DNA of 19,678 nt from JAABRU01 sp964505535 (lineage in GTDB: Bacteria; Desulfobacterota; Desulfobacteria; Desulfobacterales; Desulfococcaceae): positions 1-19,678 of the forward strand of contig CAZDIU010000062.1 of NCBI GenBank assembly GCA_964505535.1. The letters are read 5' to 3'. Position 1 is the stretch's first letter, and the number at the start of each line of letters is the position of its first letter. Both the position numbers and the translations under genes were made by a program. The notes under the pieces were generated by a model. The model worked only from the letters and a program-made list of their open reading frames with translations. It made no database searches and was not told where the DNA came from. Positions 14,795 through 19,678 of this stretch are shown here, piece after piece.

Positions 14795-14810
14795 AATAAA
14801 GTTGTTTTTG

Positions 14811-16373
14811 TTATCTCACACTGATAAGCACATAATCGTAACTCAGCAGATTGTCTGTCAGATGTCCGTCCTGAATAATGTCTGTCCCAAAGTACACACC
14901 GTAGTCTCCGACCGAAAGACCGTTGCCCGAATACAGTACCACCCCGGTAGTTTCAAGAAGGTCTGTGCGCATCGGAACCGGCTCTCCCACAGTGTTTCCG
15001 TTTTCCATAAATACTGGCCAGTTTCCGTCCTTATCCAGAGACTGGCATGTGCTGTTGTAACATATGATAAGCCACCAGTCGGCAGGTGCTCCGTCAAAAT
15101 CACGGGGACTGACACTGTAAGTAACGGTAATCTGCTCCCCGTAACCGATTTCGACCTGATTGCCGGTTCCGTCCGGTTTCACATCGGCTGTAGGCAATTG
15201 GAAGTTTATGGCCCTTTCCGCATTCGGCAGAGGCCCGATCGGTGCCGAGGTTGCATCACTCCCCTGCGGTGTTCCGGTGTTTTTCAGCAAAGCCCGCAGG
15301 GTCAGGGGTCTCAGGTAGTTATTGTATTGGTTTTTGAAATAACTTTGCACCAGAGCTGCGGCACCGGAAACAATCGGGGCTGCTGCCGAAGTCCCGTCAA
15401 ATACAGAGGTGTAATACTGATTTATATCTCCGCCTCCGTTAAACAAATCCCCGTCAAAACTATTTGTGGTCTGTGAACCGCCAGTTGTGGTCACTGATTT
15501 TCCCCATCCTTGGAGATCAAGGCGGTTTCCGTAGTTTGAACTCCACAACAAACCGTTTGAAGTCGGCTCATTAACCACCCGCATATGGTTTGTGTCCGGT
15601 GTGCCTGCACCCACGAAGATCGCACCGGAATCCCGGTATTCTCTGTTAAATATGTTATAGCCTCCGACAACAACATCATCAAGATTTGTGTCGGAATTAC
15701 CTGCGGCCAGTACAACGATTCTGCCATCCTCCAATACGGCCTGCCTCACAGCATCATACTCTCCTGATTCAGATTCATAAGGAACGGTATTGTTGCCGGC
15801 GGATACGTTTATTATGTCTCCCGGAATGCTTTGTTGGAGTGTTCTTGACAATACATTTACAAAGGAGTCTGTATCACAAGCATAATAAGGAGGAAAAATA
15901 GGAATAGGAGGAGTAACATAACGACAGCTTGTACAAAAGGAAACACGCGCAAAATTTGCTTCAGGTGCAATCCCTGTTATGCCATAACCATTCTCCAGAC
16001 CGGAAATTATGCCGGCTACAGCAGTACCATGATGAACATAATCAGGTTGATTTAAGCAAAGTACACCGGATAACAAATTCTGATTTACATCTTCATGCCC
16101 TGTAATCCAATTGAATTCCATCTGTCTGACCTTCACTCCGCTTCCTTTTGTCAAAGGCCATATATTTCTTGCCCCGATTCCACCCGAAGCTGCTGAATCA
16201 AGGTATCCCTGATTAAAGGAAAAATCAGGAGTGACGGGCAGAATGTCTGCAAAAGGTGCCGATTCCGAAGGTGCATAGGCGATTTCCACAATATCAAGCA
16301 GGTTCAGCCTGTTTATCACTTCTTCCGCATCCACAGCATCAGAGTCAATTCTGAAATCATAATAAAGATTCAT
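14811..16373 (-). CDS. S8 (subtilisin-like) serine peptidase domain protein, main frame
   Basis: 520 residues from the first ATG; the frame is open without a start codon up to base 16523. A subtilase core is clear: His115 in VHHGTAVAGIISG, the oxyanion Asn226 in VLAAGNSD, and Ser329 in DGTSAAAPIVSGAAAL. The catalytic-Asp segment aligns as GVKVRQMEFNW...HEDV. In this subfamily the pattern is usually VxDxExxW...HEDL, so Gln84 stands where Asp is expected. A C-terminal beta-rich domain (about 395-520) precedes the stop. The region ELADMNLYYDF just before the core normally lies inside the protein, so the ATG at 16373 is probably internal and the true N-terminus is the next entry, split off by a frameshift. 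First gene upstream of the cupredoxin-like array. Secreted or cell-surface if the signal peptide is joined. Confidence 0.85.
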   Translation of the reverse strand: MNLYYDFRIDSDAVDAEEVINRLNLLDIVEIAYAPSESAPFADILPVTPDFSFNQGYLDSAASGGIGARNIWPLTKGSGVKVRQMEFNWITGHEDVNQNLLSGVLCLNQPDYVHHGTAVAGIISGLENGYGITGIAPEANFARVSFCTSCRYVTPPIPIFPPYYACDTDSFVNVLSRTLQQSIPGDIINVSAGNNTVPYESESGEYDAVRQAVLEDGRIVVLAAGNSDTNLDDVVVGGYNIFNREYRDSGAIFVGAGTPDTNHMRVVNEPTSNGLLWSSNYGNRLDLQGWGKSVTTTGGSQTTNSFDGDLFNGGGDINQYYTSVFDGTSAAAPIVSGAAALVQSYFKNQYNNYLRPLTLRALLKNTGTPQGSDATSAPIGPLPNAERAINFQLPTADVKPDGTGNQVEIGYGEQITVTYSVSPRDFDGAPADWWLIICYNSTCQSLDKDGNWPVFMENGNTVGEPVPMRTDLLETTGVVLYSGNGLSVGDYGVYFGTDIIQDGHLTDNLLSYDYVLISVR

Positions 16374-16486
16374 ATCCGCCAGTTCAATCCCTTTTTTCAG
16401 AGCATTCCTTCTGGAATTATCCAGCTTCTCTTCGGATTGCGGAAAGCTTTTTTCGGGTTTCAGGGCATAGTCTTTAAGAATGTCTT

Positions 16487-16897
16487 TCAGTGTGTCAAAA
16501 TCGGCTTCGTTGTTTTTTCTGTATCACTGTCAAGAGAGACAAGGTTTCCGTCTCTCAGACGGATATTGCTGCCTTCGGCAAATTTCAGAATCACCAGATC
16601 CCTGCGGTGTTTTTCGGTAAGTACGGTATGTTCCGGCTTTCCCGGAACTCTTCTTTTCCTGATTGCATCCATCATTTTCTTTGCAGAGGGCGATGGTGTT
16701 CCGGGATTGAAACGGGGCAGGACAATTTCCCTTCCGTCTGAACCGGTCTCTTCCGATACCTGCTTGGAACCGGAAAATATTTCTTTCAGTTCCTCCACAG
16801 ACATCTGTGCATTGGACGGACTGCCTGATACAAAAATCAGACTGAACAAAAATAACAGAAAAAGATCGAACATGAATTGTTTTAAAGCATTAAACAT
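16487..16897 (-). CDS. Signal peptide and propeptide part of the S8 peptidase, separated by a frameshift
   Basis: 136 residues: a hydrophobic signal segment (about 9-24, ending VSGSPSNAQ), then a charged linker and a propeptide-like stretch with KHRRDLVILKFAEGSNIRLR and DGNLVSL. This matches the N-terminal layout of the S8 subfamily to which the downstream frame belongs. The frame ends at 16487, while the protease frame is open from 16523 downward, so the two overlap by 37 bp. Adding one A to the A6 run (T6 at 16513-16518 on the plus strand) would join them as SDTEKNNEADFDTLKD with no other stop codon. Translation starts at an ATG with AAAGGA upstream. On its own the product would be a short exported peptide with no known role. 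Confidence 0.75.
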   Translation of the reverse strand: MFNALKQFMFDLFLLFLFSLIFVSGSPSNAQMSVEELKEIFSGSKQVSEETGSDGREIVLPRFNPGTPSPSAKKMMDAIRKRRVPGKPEHTVLTEKHRRDLVILKFAEGSNIRLRDGNLVSLDSDTEKTTKPILTH

Positions 16898-17048
16898 AAT
16901 TTTTCCTTTTCTCTGTCAGTATTGAAAAACTGTTTCAATCGGCGGAAATTGACATTCCACCAGTTGGCAGGACGGGACGGAAAATTTCGGCAGAGCCTGC
17001 AAAATCCGGATTTCATCTTTACTGCCTGTTCTGCACACTTACTGAACA
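16898..17048. other. Spacer upstream of the S8 gene
   Basis: About 150 bp without a gene. On the minus strand an inverted repeat TTGAAA-CAGTT-TTTCAA (16920-16936) lies 23 bp before the S8 start codon and could be part of a promoter or operator. I cannot assign a matching -10 with confidence. Confidence 0.35.
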
Positions 17049-17098
17049 CAAAAAAAACGGGCATCTTTCAAATTTGAAAAAAATGCCCGATTTTTTTT
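17049..17098 (-). terminator. Intrinsic terminator of the trxA-trxB operon
   Basis: CGGGCAT (17058-17064) pairs with 17083-17089, with a perfect inner palindrome TTTCAAATTTGAAA (17066-17079) extending the fold. A and T runs flank both sides. On the minus strand the hairpin begins at the trxB stop codon and ends in seven U, so it is a strong terminator for trxB and could work in both directions. Confidence 0.9.
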
Positions 17099-18020
17099 AC
17101 AGATTTTCAATATAATGTTCTGCTGAGGCCGCGGCAATGGCCGCATCCCCCACTGCGGTGGCAATCTGCCGCAGGGGAGTGTTTCTCACATCCCCCACGG
17201 CAAACACACCCGGCACAGAGGTTTCCATCCGCGCATCAGTGACAATAAAACCGTATTCATCCCTTTTCAGGGCATCCCCCGCGAATCCGGCATTGGGAAC
17301 AATGCCGATCCACACAAACAGGGTGTCCACCTTCAGGGATTTTGTTTCACCGCTTTTGACGTTCCGGGTGTGAATGCCTTCCACATGGGTCAGTCCGCTG
17401 ACACCTGTGACAACCGTGTCCCAGAGAACTTCTATTTTCTCATTGGACAGGGCGCGTTCCTGCAGAATTTTTTCCGCGCGGAACTGATCCCTTCGGTGAA
17501 TCAGATAAATTTTTTTGGCGAATTTGCTGAGAAAAACACTTTCCTGCACCGCGGTGTCCCCTCCGCCCACGGCAGCCACCACCCGGTCTTTGCAGAAAGG
17601 CCCGTCGCAGGTCGCACACGAGGATATGCCTTTGCCGAAAAACCTGTCCTCGCCCGGAATTCCCAGACGTTTGGGAGATGCGCCCGTGGCAATGATGATG
17701 GCACGGGCAGTAACCGTTTTTTCACTGAGCTGAATTTTTCTCACCGGCCCGGACAGATCAAGCGAAAGCACTTCATCGCTTTCGATGCGGAGACCGAAAC
17801 GTCCGGCCTGCTCACTCATTTCCCGTGACAGATCCGCACCGCTGATGCCTTTGGGAAATCCCGGATAGTTTTCCACCCAGTCTGTTGTGAGCACCTGTCC
17901 GCCCGGAGAGAGTTTTTCAAAAAGAACCACATTCATGCGGGCACGGGCCGCATACAGTCCCGCGGTCAGTCCGGCCGGGCCCCCGCCTATGATTGCCAGA
18001 TCAAAATCTGTTTCCGCCAT
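17097..18020 (-). CDS. trxB: Thioredoxin-disulfide reductase
   Basis: A 307-residue low-molecular-weight thioredoxin reductase: an FAD and NADPH flavoprotein that reduces thioredoxin in the cytoplasm. The FAD-binding GGGPAG is at 12-17, the redox-active pair CATC at 135-138 (SSCATCDG), and the NADPH-binding GGGDTA at 152-157, with HRRDQFRA after it. The second FAD motif VFAVGDVRN and the closing RQIATAVGDAAIAA are also present. All catalytic residues are intact and the length is normal. It starts 12 bp after trxA with a GAGGAAG ribosome binding site, so the two genes form an operon; the terminator follows immediately. Confidence 0.97.
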   Translation of the reverse strand: MAETDFDLAIIGGGPAGLTAGLYAARARMNVVLFEKLSPGGQVLTTDWVENYPGFPKGISGADLSREMSEQAGRFGLRIESDEVLSLDLSGPVRKIQLSEKTVTARAIIIATGASPKRLGIPGEDRFFGKGISSCATCDGPFCKDRVVAAVGGGDTAVQESVFLSKFAKKIYLIHRRDQFRAEKILQERALSNEKIEVLWDTVVTGVSGLTHVEGIHTRNVKSGETKSLKVDTLFVWIGIVPNAGFAGDALKRDEYGFIVTDARMETSVPGVFAVGDVRNTPLRQIATAVGDAAIAAASAEHYIENL

Positions 18021-18032
18021 GTTGCTGCTTCC

Positions 18033-18359
18033 TCAAATCACTTTGCTGATGGCTTCTTCAAGTTTGGCTTTTGCAACCATGCCGGTAATCTGTTCGGCCA
18101 CAGCCCCGTTTTTGAAAAAGATCAGAGTGGGAATGGCCCGAATGCTGAATTTGCCCGGAGTGACCGGATTTTCATCCACATTGCACTTGGCGAATTTGAT
18201 TTTTCCTTCGTATTCACGGGCCAGTGCCTCGACCGTAGGCGCAATGGCTTTGCACGGACCGCACCAGGGGGCCCAGAAATCCACAAGCACCGGCTTATCC
18301 GCCTGCAACACCTCAGATTCAAAACTGCTGTCATCTATTTCCTTCACGCCTTCTGCCAT
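18033..18359 (-). CDS. trxA: Thioredoxin
   Basis: A 108-residue thioredoxin with the active site WCGPC (32-36), buried Asp27 and the cis-proline in IRAIPTLIFF. It reduces protein disulfides and is recycled by the TrxB encoded just downstream. The frame is open to an ATG at 18410, but AAAGGA upstream of the ATG at 18359 and the normal thioredoxin N-terminus decide for the shorter form. It is transcribed from a consensus promoter about 170 nt upstream. Confidence 0.97.
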   Translation of the reverse strand: MAEGVKEIDDSSFESEVLQADKPVLVDFWAPWCGPCKAIAPTVEALAREYEGKIKFAKCNVDENPVTPGKFSIRAIPTLIFFKNGAVAEQITGMVAKAKLEEAISKVI

Positions 18360-18531
18360 AGAACTGTCCTTTCTTTCGTTAAAAATTAAATACAGGGTTT
18401 CGGAAAACATTCCGGCTGCGGTTCCTGGACACAGGGCAGGTTCCGAACCCGCCCTTATGATTTTTCAAGGGGCTGCAATTGCAGCCTGTTTGACACAGAG
18501 GCTTCCGGTTTTTTTCTGAATGCCTCTGAAA
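18360..18531 (-). promoter_or_regulatory. Long structured 5' leader of trxA-trxB
   Basis: About 170 nt separate the predicted start site from the trxA ATG. Three folds are visible: a 7-bp stem 18496-18502 with 18522-18528 right at the 5' end, a perfect 16-bp palindrome 18471-18486 (GGCTGCAATTGCAGCC), and a hairpin at 18434-18454 with 9-10 pairs around one mismatch. I recognise no known riboswitch. The folds could regulate translation or stability, or one may be an inserted repeat. Confidence 0.55.
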
Positions 18532-18537
18532 TTGTAA

Positions 18538-18566
18538 ATTATAGTATTGATAACGTTCATTGTCAA
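18538..18566 (-). promoter_or_regulatory. Perfect-consensus sigma70 promoter for trxA-trxB
   Basis: On the minus strand TTGACA (18561-18566), a 17-bp spacer and TATAAT (18538-18543): all 12 consensus bases with optimal spacing. The start site should be near 18531. It lies directly downstream of the divergence-free end of the cNMP-domain gene, 24 bp from that gene's stop codon. Confidence 0.9.
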
Positions 18567-18589
18567 CCTTCATCACGGCTGCCGGAGCA

Positions 18590-19615
18590 TCAGGTTCTGT
18601 TTTTGCTTCCTTCCATGATCAGTTTCATAAAATTTCCAATGGGATGCTGACGGGTTTCCTCTGGAGGCAGTTCGGGATTGAATTTGAAACGCCCCTCTGC
18701 GGCCTTCAGAATCTCGAAAAATGCCTCTTTATCCTCTTTTTCCCCGTATTTGGCACGGATCAGCTCCCCCTGACGGAAGGTGGCCGCAGCCAGTCCGCCG
18801 GGCAGTTTCAGAATCAGCACCCCGGTCTTCTGGTTGAGGTGCAGGGTCTGAAACACCTCGGAAGGCGGAATTTCGCTGAGATTTCCGGTGAGTCCGGAGG
18901 CAAATTCCCTGGAACGGATCACATTGGCATTCGCGATGCGCCGGGCCAGCATCCGCGTAATGAAAATCTGAATGGAGGAGGAACGGCTGAGTATTTCACG
19001 GAAATACTTTCCGTTCAGGTACAGAACGGTCAGGGGGCTGATGGCTTTGACCGTAGCATTGACCGGATCCCCGCTGAGCAGACTCATTTCCCCGAAAACC
19101 TCTCCCTTGCCCAGAACAGCGATACGTATCCCGTCATCGGCCAGCACTTCCACCTTTCCGGATGCGATGATATACAGGTTTTTTCCGGGCTCCCCCTTCC
19201 GAAGGATGATATCCCCGGCCTGGAACACAATGGTCTTGAGCATGGAAACGAGCTGCCGGATGCCTTCTTCGTCAAAGGTCTGAAAAAAGGAATAGCTGCT
19301 CAGGGAACTGGCAATGGCATACACTTCATCCCTGTCCCTTTCACTGCTTTTCCATACCGCATCCTCTGCTTCCTTATTGTACTCCAGACGGGCGATCCCG
19401 GTGCATCCGCTGCAGTCAAACACATACCTGGAATCATGTTCCACACATTCATATTTGATCAGCACTTCGGTGATATCTCTGACCAGAATCAGACACGCGG
19501 CCTTTCCATAAGGAGAAAGCAGGCTCTGCCCGGAGAGTTTGAATTCATCTCCCACCTTGTAAAGAGGACATTCATCTGTCCCGATGACCCTGATAAACAC
19601 CTTTGGAAATCCCAT
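18590..19615 (-). CDS. Regulatory fusion: TIGR04076-like N-domain + cyclic-nucleotide-binding-like domain + DUF4388
   Basis: 341 residues in three parts. Residues 1-80 resemble the small TIGR04076 family (IGTDECPLYKVGDEF, PYGKAACLILVRDITE) and carry Cys57, Cys68 and Cys71. Residues about 100-225 form a cNMP-binding (CRP-type) beta-roll with FQAGDIILRKGEPGKNLYII and the phosphate-cassette region GEMSLLSGDPVNATVKA (175-191). Glu176 is kept, but the Arg that normally contacts the cyclic phosphate is Val185, so binding of cAMP or cGMP is doubtful. Residues about 241-316 match DUF4388 (PATAN-like), common in delta-proteobacterial signalling proteins. There is no HTH, so it is unlikely to bind DNA itself. 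AGGAG lies 8 bp before the ATG. Monocistronic. Confidence 0.82.
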   Translation of the reverse strand: MGFPKVFIRVIGTDECPLYKVGDEFKLSGQSLLSPYGKAACLILVRDITEVLIKYECVEHDSRYVFDCSGCTGIARLEYNKEAEDAVWKSSERDRDEVYAIASSLSSYSFFQTFDEEGIRQLVSMLKTIVFQAGDIILRKGEPGKNLYIIASGKVEVLADDGIRIAVLGKGEVFGEMSLLSGDPVNATVKAISPLTVLYLNGKYFREILSRSSSIQIFITRMLARRIANANVIRSREFASGLTGNLSEIPPSEVFQTLHLNQKTGVLILKLPGGLAAATFRQGELIRAKYGEKEDKEAFFEILKAAEGRFKFNPELPPEETRQHPIGNFMKLIMEGSKNRT

Positions 19616-19678
19616 TGATTCTCCTGTGAATGCAGTATATTGGAAATAAATATCCGCATGGCTCCGAGTCTGTGAAAG
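19616..19678. other. Window end, upstream of the cNMP-domain gene
   Basis: It holds the AGGAG ribosome binding site of that gene and a TATACT hexamer on the minus strand without a matching -35. No gene start is visible here. Confidence 0.4.

Noticed and set aside
12869..14808. Regularly spaced repeats as a possible CRISPR array
   Set aside because: The repeats are ~900 bp apart, lie in gene leaders and reflect tandem gene duplication; no cas genes are present.
14802..15476. 224-codon plus-strand open frame over the protease 3' end
   Set aside because: It is a shadow of the S8 frame, with no ribosome binding site and no recognisable domain.
18360..18410. 17-residue extension of thioredoxin from the ATG at 18410
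   Set aside because: It has no ribosome binding site, while AAAGGA precedes the ATG at 18359.
18560..19618. 352-codon open frame antisense to the cNMP-domain gene
   Set aside because: It lies fully opposite a gene with recognised domains and has a good ribosome binding site only on the other strand; its translation shows no motif.

Overview
The window reads as a chromosomal segment of a Gram-negative, probably anaerobic deltaproteobacterium of the Desulfobacterota (Desulfobacterales-like). This is inferred from gene content and style only: an archaeal/eukaryotic-type ProRS, the four-Cys form of L28, a BamD lipoprotein (so an outer membrane is present), a TIGR04076-like/cNMP/DUF4388 fusion, and many palindromic intergenic repeats. 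No 16S rRNA or other decisive marker is present.

Left part (1-3400): the 3' end of ispG (isoprenoid synthesis), a higBA toxin-antitoxin pair preceded by a 19-bp inverted repeat, then proS with a strong hairpin terminator. Middle part (3400-8700): an accessory stretch starting with two long perfect hairpins. It holds an MNT nucleotidyltransferase/HEPN toxin-antitoxin-like pair, a 1011-residue single-chain restriction-modification enzyme (nuclease + N6-adenine methylase + specificity region), a YidB-like (DUF937) protein and an HU-like protein lacking the usual DNA-binding arm. It ends in a nested palindromic repeat. ispG, proS, relA/spoT and rpmB look like a housekeeping backbone into which the defence-type genes were inserted (inference).

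Right part: a bifunctional-type RelA/SpoT gene runs head-on into rpmB, and the two stop codons share one TTAA. Then, all on the minus strand, come bamD, three tandem paralogues of a secreted cupredoxin-fold protein, and a secreted subtilase-family (S8) gene split by a frameshift at an A6 run. After these lie the trxA-trxB thioredoxin operon, with a perfect-consensus sigma70 promoter and a structured leader, and a regulatory protein with a cyclic-nucleotide-binding-like domain.

The most unusual locus is 12145-16897. The three cupredoxin-like proteins keep one histidine of the type 1 copper site but all lack the Cys, second His and Met. The neighbouring S8 protein appears to have Gln where the catalytic Asp should be, and its signal/propeptide part is in another frame. 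Each spacer between cupredoxin copies contains a decayed remnant of the 3' end of the S8 gene, so the array grew by tandem duplication of a unit that included the end of the protease gene. A terminator-like hairpin sits directly upstream of the ribosome binding site in every copy. This looks like an expanding or decaying family of secreted non-copper cupredoxin-fold proteins tied to a possibly non-catalytic subtilase.
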